Assembly (NCBI RefSeq): GCF_014652875.1
Contig: NZ_BMZQ01000001.1
Span: 868,001 to 932,000 of the forward strand
From: Tianweitania populi
Lineage (GTDB): Bacteria; Pseudomonadota; Alphaproteobacteria; Rhizobiales; Rhizobiaceae
Reading direction: 5' to 3'
Length of the DNA: 64,000 nt
A model generated the notes under the pieces. It did no database searches and was not told the DNA's origin. It was given only the letters and a program-made list of their open reading frames with translations. Both the position numbers and the translations under genes were made by a program. Position 1 is the first letter of the stretch. Every line of letters begins with the position of its first letter. Positions 1 to 7,899 of this stretch are shown here, one piece after another.

Positions 1-964
1 TCGGCATCGTCTTGATCAGCGCGTCGACCTTCTGCAACGCGTTGGCGGGGCTGCCATAAAGAAAGGTCGTGAAGGCGTCGCCATAGGCTGTCGCCGGGTT
101 GTTGCGGTCGCCCTTGAACAAGCGGCCCGCCGCACCCTGGTCGCGCGTGTAAGCGGCGATCTTTGCGCGCATGCGGTCATGCCGCTGCTGCAGTTCCGGC
201 GCGTCCACCTGGTTGAAATAAGGGCTGGATTGCGCGAGTTCGGTCAGGTTGGCGATGCGATCACGCGGCATCGGGTGGCTGATCTGGTAAGGATCGACAC
301 GCGTACCCGCGAGCGCCAAAGCGTTCTGGAAGCGCTGGAACGTCGACAGCATGCCCTTGCCCGACTGTCCGGTTGCCTCGAGGTAGCGGATGGCGGAACG
401 GTCGGCGGTGATTTCTTCCGTGCGCTGATAGCCAAGCACGCTGCGGCGGGCCACTTCGGAACTGCCCATCGCAACGCCCATGCCGGCCTGGCCGAGCCCG
501 TTTGTTCCCGACACCGCGCCACCCACAGCTGCGCCCATGCCAAGGATGCCGGCGACTACGGCTGCCGTCTGCGCGCGCGCGATCTGATCACGCAAACGCT
601 GCTGATGACCGCCTGCAATGTGGCCGGATTCGTGGGCAAGAACGCCGATTATCTCGTTGGGCGTTTCCGCCGTCATCAAGGCGCCGGTATTCACGAAGAT
701 CCGATTGCCGGCGACAAAGGCGTTGAAGCTCGGATCATTGACCAGAACGATGCGAATGCCGGAGTTTCCCAGGCCTGCTGCCTTGAGGATCGGCTTGGCA
801 TATTCGGCGACCAAGGCCTCGATTTCGGCGTCGCGCACGATTGGCACGTTCCGGCTTTGCGCGGCCGCAGGCGCAATGCCCGGAAGAACCAGCGCAGCGC
901 CGAGTAGGCCTGCGATGGCACCGCGCCTGGAAGACTTCAATCGCTGCAGACTGGCTCGGATCAT
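1..964 (-). CDS. M48 family zinc metalloprotease, C-terminus beyond window
   Basis: Probable periplasmic or membrane-associated zinc protease of the BepA/LoiP type, a family linked to quality control of outer-membrane proteins. The visible 321 residues begin with an Arg-rich n-region and a hydrophobic stretch ending in APAAAQ (about residue 36), a likely signal peptide. The zinc site HESGH is at residues 110-114 and the second-shell motif EITAD at 183-187, as in M48 peptidases. A Gly/Ala-rich hydrophobic segment (about 132-166) separates them. The reading frame is still open at base 1, so the 3' part is missing. The ATG at 964 lacks a clear ribosome binding site and the start is uncertain. 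It is divergent from the aminotransferase gene. Family assignment is firm; substrate is unknown. Confidence 0.88.
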   Translation of the reverse strand, partial: MIRASLQRLKSSRRGAIAGLLGAALVLPGIAPAAAQSRNVPIVRDAEIEALVAEYAKPILKAAGLGNSGIRIVLVNDPSFNAFVAGNRIFVNTGALMTAETPNEIIGVLAHESGHIAGGHQQRLRDQIARAQTAAVVAGILGMGAAVGGAVSGTNGLGQAGMGVAMGSSEVARRSVLGYQRTEEITADRSAIRYLEATGQSGKGMLSTFQRFQNALALAGTRVDPYQISHPMPRDRIANLTELAQSSPYFNQVDAPELQQRHDRMRAKIAAYTRDQGAAGRLFKGDRNNPATAYGDAFTTFLYGSPANALQKVDALIKTMP

Positions 965-1063
965 GATCGATGCTGGTAACGAAGGATGCGAGGGAAAGAA
1001 AGGCACGCTGCGGTTGCTCGTGAACTTGTGATCCTCATACCATTCCGGCAATTGTGCGGCGTT

Positions 1064-2242
1064 ATGATCGAGTCGCCAAAGCCTTTCACCCGCTCGCCCT
1101 CGCTTCGCAGCGCCGTTGAGCCCTTCCATGCCATGGATATCCTGGCGGAAGCGAATCGTCTGCGCGCGGCCGGAACGTCCGTTATTTCGCTGGCCGTCGG
1201 TCAGCCGTCCGATCCAGCACCGGAGATCGTGCGCGAAGCCGCAGCGCGTGCTTTGAAGGACGGGCGCATCGGCTACACCGACGCGCTCGGTCTGCGGACG
1301 CTACGTGAAGGCCTAAGCCGGCATTATGCTGACCACTACGGTGTGTCCGTGCCGGTGGAACGCATCGCCGTCACCACCGGCTCGTCAGCCGGCTTCAACC
1401 TTGCATTTCTGGCAATGTTCGATCCCGGTGATCGCGTAGCCATCACTGCGCCCGGCTATCCGGCCTATCGCAACATTCTTCGCGCATTGGGGCTTGAAGT
1501 CACCGAGATTTCGCTCGGCCACGAGCCTTATCTCACGGCCGAGCGTCTGCGTGCCGTCCATGCCGAGAGCCGCCTCGACGGTCTGCTTTTCGCAAGCCCG
1601 GCTAATCCAACCGGCGCCGTAATCCCAGCAGATGCGCTGCGCGACTTGGTTCAAACGGCAGCGGAGCTGGGGATCTCGACGATCTCGGACGAGATCTATC
1701 ATGGGCTTTGTTATACCGGCCCCGATGTGACGGCTCTCGCCTTCGATCCCAACGTCACCGTTATCAACTCGTTTTCCAAATACTATTGCATGACCGGCTG
1801 GCGCATCGGCTGGATGGTTCTGCCTGAACATCTGGTGCGGCCGATCGAGCGGATCGGGCAAAGCCTCTATATTTCTGCGCCCGAGCTCTCGCAGATCGCA
1901 GCCGTTTCGGCCTTGACCGCGCAAGATGTTCTAGAGCCGATCAAGGCGCGCTACGAAGCCAACCGCGCCTATCTGCTCAAGCGGCTGCCTGAACTCGGCT
2001 TCGGCATCGCTGCCCCGCCGGATGGTGCGTTCTACGCCTATTGCGACGTATCGCGTCACACCAATGACAGCATGGATTTTGCCAGGTCGATGCTCGCCCA
2101 GGCTCATGTCGCCGCCACGCCTGGCATCGACTTCGACACCGGCGAGGGATACCGCACCATGCGATTCTCCTATGCCGGCAGCATGGACGAGATGATCGAA
2201 GCCACGACCCGCATCGAACGCTGGCTCGCTGAGCGAAGCTGA
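1064..2242 (+). CDS. PLP-dependent aminotransferase, class I/II
   Basis: Pyridoxal-phosphate aminotransferase of fold type I, 392 residues from the ATG chosen here. Motifs follow the family order: an aspartate-aminotransferase-like N-terminus, SPANPTG with cofactor Asn (N181), SDEIYHGL with D209 and Y212, and the cofactor lysine in SFSKYYCMTGWRIGW (K239). The frame remains open 26 codons further upstream, but that extension shows no family homology and the internal ATG gives the usual length. Relatives act on aspartate, aromatic or branched-chain amino acids; the sequence alone does not settle the substrate. It stands alone, with a divergent protease gene upstream and a small lipoprotein gene downstream. 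Confidence 0.88.
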   Translation: MIESPKPFTRSPSLRSAVEPFHAMDILAEANRLRAAGTSVISLAVGQPSDPAPEIVREAAARALKDGRIGYTDALGLRTLREGLSRHYADHYGVSVPVERIAVTTGSSAGFNLAFLAMFDPGDRVAITAPGYPAYRNILRALGLEVTEISLGHEPYLTAERLRAVHAESRLDGLLFASPANPTGAVIPADALRDLVQTAAELGISTISDEIYHGLCYTGPDVTALAFDPNVTVINSFSKYYCMTGWRIGWMVLPEHLVRPIERIGQSLYISAPELSQIAAVSALTAQDVLEPIKARYEANRAYLLKRLPELGFGIAAPPDGAFYAYCDVSRHTNDSMDFARSMLAQAHVAATPGIDFDTGEGYRTMRFSYAGSMDEMIEATTRIERWLAERS

Positions 2243-2307
2243 TCCCCGCACTTGCCTGAGCCGCGGAATCTCCCCAGATCATGCTTGATCGAATGTGGGA
2301 GATGGCG

Positions 2308-2556
2308 ATGCGCAAGGGTATATGGATGATGCTAGGTCTAACTCTTGTCGCCGCCGGCTGCCAGACAATCACGCCCGAGGAACGTCGCGCTCGTGACGAG
2401 GCGGAGTGCCGCTCCTATGGCTTTACCAAGCGCAACGATGCTTTCGCCGAGTGCCTCCAGCGACTGGAACTCGACCGTCGTGATGCACGACGCGAAGCGC
2501 TTCGCTACGACCCCTGGCCGATGATTTATCCCGGCGGCTTCGTCGTCTATCGCTAG
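2308..2556 (+). CDS. Small outer-membrane lipoprotein, unknown function
   Basis: Predicted lipoprotein of 82 residues. A short basic start (MRKG) is followed by a hydrophobic stretch and a lipobox LVAAGC, so the mature protein would begin at Cys about 17 as a lipidated, highly charged peptide (many Arg/Glu) ending in a Tyr/Pro-rich tail. The ATG at 2308 is preferred because a TGGGAGA ribosome binding site sits about 5 bases upstream; in-frame ATGs at 2281 and 2302 are possible. Cysteines in the mature part (AECRSYGF, AECLQR) might form a disulfide. I do not recognise a named family. It converges with rne across a shared hairpin. Confidence 0.7.
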   Translation: MRKGIWMMLGLTLVAAGCQTITPEERRARDEAECRSYGFTKRNDAFAECLQRLELDRRDARREALRYDPWPMIYPGGFVVYR

Positions 2557-2573
2557 AAGCGCCGCCATATAGT

Positions 2574-2603
2574 CGAATGGCCGGGAAATGCCCCGGCCAT
2601 TCG
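2574..2603. terminator. Hairpin terminator between convergent lipoprotein gene and rne
   Basis: A perfect 12-bp stem (CGAATGGCCGGG against CCCGGCCATTCG) with a 6-base loop lies 17 bases after the lipoprotein stop and 42 bases after the rne stop. The T tail is weak on the plus strand and absent on the minus strand, so factor-independent termination is likely only for the lipoprotein gene. Confidence 0.6.
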
Positions 2604-2645
2604 CTGTTTCTGTGCCGCGAAACACGCGTTCCGCGTCGCAACCGC

Positions 2646-5600
2646 TTAGAAAAAGCTCTTGCGTTGCCACCAGCCGCCCTTGCGCGGCGCCGGCGCTTCT
2701 TCCGTTGCATCGCTCGAACCGGTCGATGTCACAACAGGTTCAGCCTGCTCGTCCGACCCGGTTGTCCGCCGGCGCGACCGACGAACGGGCTCCTCCGTGA
2801 ACTCTTCCGCCTGCGGTGCAGCGTCCGGTTCAGCCTGTTCTGCAGATGCAGCAGACTTCACCTCCGGCGCCTGTTCTGGCTCAGCAGCCGCTCCCGAAGC
2901 CTGCGCCTCAGCAACCACATTCTCAGAAGTGCTTTCGGCCGGCGCCGCTGCTTCTTCAGCCGCAATCGCCTTCTTGCTGCGGCGTGCGCGTGGACGCTTA
3001 GCCGGAGCGGGGGCCTCTTCGGGAGCGGTGACCGCGTCGCCCGTTAAGGCTTCTGCGGCGGCCTGTTCGGTCGGCAGATCGACCGCAAGAGGCTGCGTTT
3101 TTGCGGTTTCCTGCGTCGAGTCTGTCACGACTTCCTCGGCAGATGGAACCTCGCCTTCCGGATCGATCCCGGCAGCGGCTTCAGCCGTTACCTCGGTGAG
3201 GTGGGACTGCTCGGCATCCTGTGCGGCGGCCGTTTCACCCTCGTCACCATCCTGCGCTGCAACTGCCTCATCACCTGTCTCGCCGTCTTCACGACGATTG
3301 CGGCGACCGCCGCGCTTACCGCGACGACGCTTCTTGTTGTCACCCTCGGCTTCCGCGTCGGGTTCAACAGGCTCAGCACCGATCTCAGCATCCTCATCGG
3401 CAGCCGGCGCTTCATCAGCGTTGGAAGCCAAGCCATGATCGCCGGTGACGGCGGGCGTCACCACGTGCTCGGCATCGCGATCGCGTCCGCCACGACGGCG
3501 ACGACGGCGCTTGCGCTTTCGATCGCTGTCGCGCTCGCCTTCCTTCGCTTCGCTTTCGTCCTGGCTTTCCGCCTCGGTCTCCACGACCTCCTCGTCGAGT
3601 TCGTCATCGAAAGGCTGCATCGGCTCGTCGTCGAGCTCATCGACAACCGGCTCGTAGCTCGGCGGCGCAATGATCACCGGGTTCTCGACAGCGGCACCGC
3701 GAGTGATCGCATAATGCTGCGTGCCCAGCGTTTCGTCCGCCTCGAGCGAAATGGTGACGCCGAAGCGCTTTTCCATCTCCACCAGCGTCGAACGCTTGTG
3801 GTTGAGCACGTAGAGCGCGGTAGAAACCGGCGTACGCACCGTAATGTGCGAGCGGTTGTCCTTGAGGAGATACTCCTCGATCCCGCGGATCACATGCAAT
3901 CCGACCGACGACTCGGAACGGATATGACCCGTGCCGCCGCAATGCGGGCAGGTCTGAGTCGTGGATTCCAGCACGCTGGCGCGAATGCGCTGACGCGACA
4001 TTTCCAGCAGGCCGAAATGCGAGATCCGGCCGACCTGAATGCGGGCACGGTCGTTCTTCAGCGCATCTTTCATGCGCTTCTCGACGGCCCGATTGTTGCG
4101 GTTCTCCTCCATGTCGATGAAGTCGACCACGATCAACCCGGCGAGATCGCGCAGACGGAGCTGGCGCGCGACTTCGTCGGCTGCTTCCAGATTGGTCTGG
4201 AGCGCGGTGTCTTCGATCGAATGCTCCTTGGTGGAGCGGCCGGAGTTCACGTCGATCGCAACCAGCGCTTCCGTCTGGTTGATGATGATGTAGCCGCCCG
4301 ACTTCAGGTTCACCTGCGGCTGCAGCATACGATCCAGCTGCGCCTCAATGCCGTTGCGGGCAAAGATCTGCACGGTGTCGCGATAGGGCTGAACCACCTT
4401 GGCGTGGCTCGGCATCAGCATGCGCATGAAGTCCTTGGCCTCGCGATACCCTTGTTCGCCAGCCACCTGAATTTCGTCGATGTCCTTGTTGTAGAGGTCG
4501 CGCACCGACCGCTTGATCAGCGAGCCTTCTTCGTAAACGAGGGCAGGGGCCGTGGACTGCAGCGTCAGCGTGCGGACATTCTCCCACATGCGCATCAGAT
4601 ATTCGTAGTCGCGGCGGATCTCGGCCTTGGTGCGGCTTTCCCCGGCTGTACGCAGGATCACGCCCATGCCCTGCGGCACTTCGAGCTCCTTGACGACATC
4701 CTTCAGGCGCTTGCGGTCTTGGATGTTGGTGATCTTGCGCGAAATGCCGCCTCCGCGTGCGGTGTTCGGCATCAGCACGGAATAGCGGCCAGCCAGCGAC
4801 AGATAGGTGGTGAGTGCAGCACCCTTGTTGCCGCGCTCTTCCTTGACGACCTGAACCAAAAGGATCTGCCGGCGCTTGATGACTTCCTGGATTTTGTATT
4901 GACGGCGGTTGGCACGGCGACGCGGCTGCGCTTCCTCAATCGCATCTTCGGCGCCGACCGACTCGACTTCATCCGCCGGATCCTCGTGATCCTGTTCGGC
5001 GTCGTCGGAAGCCGGTTCGTCGCTTTCCGCGTTGCCAGGTGCTGCGGGCTCACGGTCGTCTGCTTCCGAGTCGGACGTTTCCGTCAGCTCTTCCGAAATG
5101 ACCTCGCCTTCAATGACAGCCGGCATGGCCGACCCTGAACCATCCTTCGATGGTTCGTCGTCGTTCTGGTCGTCTTCTTCCGACGTTTCGTCGCTGTTTT
5201 GGCCAGCAGCGGTGTCTTCCTGAAGTGCAGCAGGCTCGTCGCCGTTTTCGGCAGCATCGCGCTCGTCAGCCGCAGCGTTCTCTTCCGCTTCCGCTAATGC
5301 GGCCGGGCTGAAGGAGTTCGACAGGAAGGACGCGCTTTCGAACGGCTCGATTTCGGCGAGCGTCTCGTTCGATCCGTTCGACTCGCCATCGGCCTTTTCA
5401 TCCTTGGCGCCTTCCGAGGAAGCAGCCTTGCGATCGTCTTCGCGATGACGGTTCTTCCCGTTGCGGCCGCGACGGCGACGTCCGCCGGAGCGTTCCTCTT
5501 CCTCTTCCTGTTCCTCGGCTTCAGCCGCTTCGGCATCTGCTCGCAGCAGGGCCTGACGATCGGCAAGCGGGATCTGGTAGTAGTCGGGATGGATTTCGCT

Positions 5601-5813
5601 GAAAGCGAGGAAGCCGTGGCGGTTGCCGCCATACTCCACGAAAGCCGCCTGGAGCGACGGCTCCACCCGCGTTACGCGGGCGAGGTAGATGTTTCCGCGA
5701 AGCTGTTTCTTGTCCTGGGATTCGAAATCAAATTCTTCGATCCGATTACCGCGGGTAACGACGACCCGTGTTTCCTCCGGGTGGGAGGCGTCTATCAGCA
5801 TCTTGTTGGGCAT
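2646..5813 (-). CDS. rne: Ribonuclease E
   Basis: Endoribonuclease E, core of the RNA degradosome, which makes the first cut in mRNA decay and matures rRNA and tRNA. The N-terminal S1 domain (from about residue 35) is split by a roughly 200-residue acidic, low-complexity insertion typical of alphaproteobacteria. The DNase I-like catalytic region carries VAIDVNSGRS and the zinc-link CPHCGGTGH follows. The C-terminal third (from about residue 700) is disordered, with alternating Arg-rich and Glu-rich blocks, ending in GGWWQRK. In Caulobacter RNase E such a C-terminal GWW motif binds polynucleotide phosphorylase. The ATG at 5813 gives the family N-terminus MPNKMLIDASHPEETR and has GGGGAGA just upstream; an ATG 7 codons earlier is less likely. 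It is preceded by a long leader, which in RNase E genes is often autoregulatory. Confidence 0.97.
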   Translation of the reverse strand: MPNKMLIDASHPEETRVVVTRGNRIEEFDFESQDKKQLRGNIYLARVTRVEPSLQAAFVEYGGNRHGFLAFSEIHPDYYQIPLADRQALLRADAEAAEAEEQEEEEERSGGRRRRGRNGKNRHREDDRKAASSEGAKDEKADGESNGSNETLAEIEPFESASFLSNSFSPAALAEAEENAAADERDAAENGDEPAALQEDTAAGQNSDETSEEDDQNDDEPSKDGSGSAMPAVIEGEVISEELTETSDSEADDREPAAPGNAESDEPASDDAEQDHEDPADEVESVGAEDAIEEAQPRRRANRRQYKIQEVIKRRQILLVQVVKEERGNKGAALTTYLSLAGRYSVLMPNTARGGGISRKITNIQDRKRLKDVVKELEVPQGMGVILRTAGESRTKAEIRRDYEYLMRMWENVRTLTLQSTAPALVYEEGSLIKRSVRDLYNKDIDEIQVAGEQGYREAKDFMRMLMPSHAKVVQPYRDTVQIFARNGIEAQLDRMLQPQVNLKSGGYIIINQTEALVAIDVNSGRSTKEHSIEDTALQTNLEAADEVARQLRLRDLAGLIVVDFIDMEENRNNRAVEKRMKDALKNDRARIQVGRISHFGLLEMSRQRIRASVLESTTQTCPHCGGTGHIRSESSVGLHVIRGIEEYLLKDNRSHITVRTPVSTALYVLNHKRSTLVEMEKRFGVTISLEADETLGTQHYAITRGAAVENPVIIAPPSYEPVVDELDDEPMQPFDDELDEEVVETEAESQDESEAKEGERDSDRKRKRRRRRRGGRDRDAEHVVTPAVTGDHGLASNADEAPAADEDAEIGAEPVEPDAEAEGDNKKRRRGKRGGRRNRREDGETGDEAVAAQDGDEGETAAAQDAEQSHLTEVTAEAAAGIDPEGEVPSAEEVVTDSTQETAKTQPLAVDLPTEQAAAEALTGDAVTAPEEAPAPAKRPRARRSKKAIAAEEAAAPAESTSENVVAEAQASGAAAEPEQAPEVKSAASAEQAEPDAAPQAEEFTEEPVRRSRRRTTGSDEQAEPVVTSTGSSDATEEAPAPRKGGWWQRKSFF

Positions 5814-6471
5814 AATCAAAGATCTCCCCGGCAACCGGCCACCGGGACGCCCTCGAAGGCGGATCTTCCTGGCTGGACGGCACGCGTGTGCCGGATATTG
5901 TCACGTCCGCGATCCACAACCGGTGCGCATGGTCGGCTCCAACCGCAGCCAACGCGGCGCGGTTTCCATTGGAGGGGACCTGATATGCGCTGACCAATCG
6001 CGTTCCTCGCGAAAAGATTAAATCGAGCCCGGCAGGGCGCCGGACCAGCTTGTTCGCTCAAATGAGCCGGCGCAGAAAAATCCGGCCGTTTTCCTCAAAC
6101 CCGGCCTCATTAAAATCGAGATGCCGAGCCGAAATACGTTGGGGCAAAAACGACGCCTGTTGCCCGCCTTGCGGCGTGGCTCGCGGCGTACGACGGAAGC
6201 GTGTACGTCACGCGAACCTAGCTACCATCAGGTCCAAAACAGGACCGACATTGCTGTCACCCAGTCCCGCTTGTATGATTTGGGTTGTCCTAAAGCAACC
6301 TTTTTCGCCGACCTGTTTCATATGGGCACGCATCGATACAGCGGCAACGCTCGCTTAACCATCGTCGATTACCTGTGCTTAACTATCGATGGGTCAAAGC
6401 CAGCCTCAAAGGTGCCGTTTTCAGGCTCAACGAGGGCTCCAGCCTTACCTGCGGCAGGCGACGAGGGGTGT
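5814..6471. other. 658-bp divergent intergenic region between rne and the amidase gene
   Basis: No convincing gene here; the short open frames are Arg/Cys-rich and unlike proteins. On the minus strand it must hold the rne promoter and 5' leader. Visible structure: a 7-bp inverted repeat GCGCCGG/CCGGCGC (6037-6043 and 6067-6073) with a nested GCTCA-AA-TGAGC, and a weak terminator-like minus-strand hairpin (GGCCG/CGGCC, 6084-6106) followed by ATTTTT. On the amidase side are two near-identical GCTTAAC motifs, listed separately. Autoregulation of rne through its leader is known in Escherichia coli; for this leader it is inference. Confidence 0.5.
6353..6388 (+). repeat. Direct repeat GCTTAAC(C/T)ATCG upstream of the amidase gene
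   Basis: Two 12-base copies, GCTTAACCATCG (6353-6364) and GCTTAACTATCG (6377-6388), match at 11 of 12 positions and start 24 bases apart, about 85-120 bases before the amidase ATG. TTAACCAT resembles the half-site of the alphaproteobacterial cell-cycle regulator CtrA. Regulatory use is inferred from sequence and location only. Confidence 0.4.
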
Positions 6472-7704
6472 ATGAACTTCCGCATTTTCGAGGGTGTCCG
6501 AACAACTCTCAACGGCGCAGTCCTTGCGTTGGGACTGGGCTTGGCGCTGTCGATAGCGCAGCCGGCTACTGCCAAGCCGCTGGAACTGCGCGACCTGGCA
6601 ATCGCCGGCGATTCGCTGAAAACACGCATGCTGTTCAGCCTCGATGTCGAAGCCGAGCCCAAGCTGATGCTGCTGCGCTCGCCGCACCGCCTCGTGATCG
6701 ATCTGCCGGAAGCCCGCTTTCGCTTCGATGAAAAGGCCCTGAAGCCCCGCGGTCTCATTACCGGCATCAAATATGGTCCGATCGGCGAGGGCATGTCGCG
6801 GATCGTGGTTAGCGCCAAAGGGCCGTTCAAGATCGTCGACTTCAACATGCTGGCCAATGAAGAAAAGGCCGGCAACCGAATGGTGCTCGATCTCGAAGCC
6901 GCATCCGAGCAGCTTTTCGATGCCGCTCTGGCTGAACAAGCGACATCAACCGGATCGACCACACCGTCGCTGCCGAAGAACGCCGAAGAACAGACAACGC
7001 AGAAGGCTGAAAAGCGGTTCACCGTCGTGATCGACCCCGGACATGGCGGCATCGACGGCGGCGCGAACGGCCTGTCCGGCACGGTAGAAAAGGACATCAC
7101 GCTCGCATTCTCAAGGGAGCTTCGGGATCAGCTGGCAAAAGTTGGCGATCTCGACATCATCCTGACCCGCGACGGTGACCAGTTCCTGCGGCTGGATGAG
7201 CGTGTTCGCTTTGCTCGCGAAAAGAATGCCGACCTGTTTATCTCCATTCATGCCGACACGATCCGCTTGAAAGGGATCAGCGGCGCGACGGTTTATACGG
7301 TCTCTGATCGCGCATCCGATGCCGCATCGGCGGCCTTGGCCACGCGCGAAAACCTTTCCGACCAGCTTGCGGGCATCAAGATCGAGGACGAGGATCATCA
7401 GATCGCCGACATCCTTGTCGACCTCATCCGGCGCGAGACTCACTCCTTTTCCATGAGCTTTGCGAAGACCCTGGTCGGGGAATTGAAGCAGTCGGTGACG
7501 ATGATCAACAATCCCCACCGCATGGCCGGTTTCCGGGTTCTGCGCGCACCGGATGTGCCGTCCGTGCTGATCGAGCTCGGCTATCTCTCGAACGAGAGCG
7601 ACGAGAAGCACCTGCTGGACAGCGAGTGGCGTTCCAAGGCTGCCAAGGGCATCGTGGATGCCGTTGTGCAGTTTGCAGGACCCCGCATCGGCAGCAGAGG
7701 TTAG
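6472..7704 (+). CDS. amiC: N-acetylmuramoyl-L-alanine amidase (AmiC type)
   Basis: Periplasmic zinc amidase that cuts the bond between N-acetylmuramic acid and L-Ala of the stem peptide, normally used to separate daughter cells. Residues 1-34 form a signal peptide ending ATA-K. An AMIN domain (about 35-150) targets the enzyme to septal wall, a linker rich in Thr/Gln/Lys follows, and an Amidase_3 domain fills 184-405. Zinc ligands are visible as H191 (DPGHGG), E206 (VEKDIT) and H260 (SIHAD). The ATG at 6472 has GAGGGG upstream and begins the signal peptide; the frame is open further upstream but reads as non-protein. It is followed by PBP1A, a peptidoglycan synthase, so synthesis and cleavage genes sit together. 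Confidence 0.93.
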   Translation: MNFRIFEGVRTTLNGAVLALGLGLALSIAQPATAKPLELRDLAIAGDSLKTRMLFSLDVEAEPKLMLLRSPHRLVIDLPEARFRFDEKALKPRGLITGIKYGPIGEGMSRIVVSAKGPFKIVDFNMLANEEKAGNRMVLDLEAASEQLFDAALAEQATSTGSTTPSLPKNAEEQTTQKAEKRFTVVIDPGHGGIDGGANGLSGTVEKDITLAFSRELRDQLAKVGDLDIILTRDGDQFLRLDERVRFAREKNADLFISIHADTIRLKGISGATVYTVSDRASDAASAALATRENLSDQLAGIKIEDEDHQIADILVDLIRRETHSFSMSFAKTLVGELKQSVTMINNPHRMAGFRVLRAPDVPSVLIELGYLSNESDEKHLLDSEWRSKAAKGIVDAVVQFAGPRIGSRG

Positions 7705-7899
7705 ATTCCTATCCAGCCTATGATATAGGGTTGCCGCGAAAGCACACCGTTTCGATTAATCCGGGAAGGCAGCGGCAAGAACGACTTTGCCGTATTTTGC
7801 CCATATCGGCCGGGTTAATCGGCGCACCGAGTGTTGCGTCGCACGATTCTGCTCGGTTTGCGCCGACGCGCTTCGCGGTATCCTTGGACTGGAGTGGGA

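Noticed and set aside
179-907. 242-codon plus-strand frame at the window start
   Set aside because: The opposite strand encodes an M48 protease with HESGH and a signal peptide running off the window edge, which explains the region.
3201-5138. 645-codon plus-strand frame opposite rne
   Set aside because: Mirror image of the RNase E coding strand; no ribosome binding site and no recognisable protein features.
6050-6358. 102-codon frame in the rne-amidase spacer
   Set aside because: Composition rich in Arg, Cys and Pro without motif, no ribosome binding site, and it overlaps the regulatory boxes.
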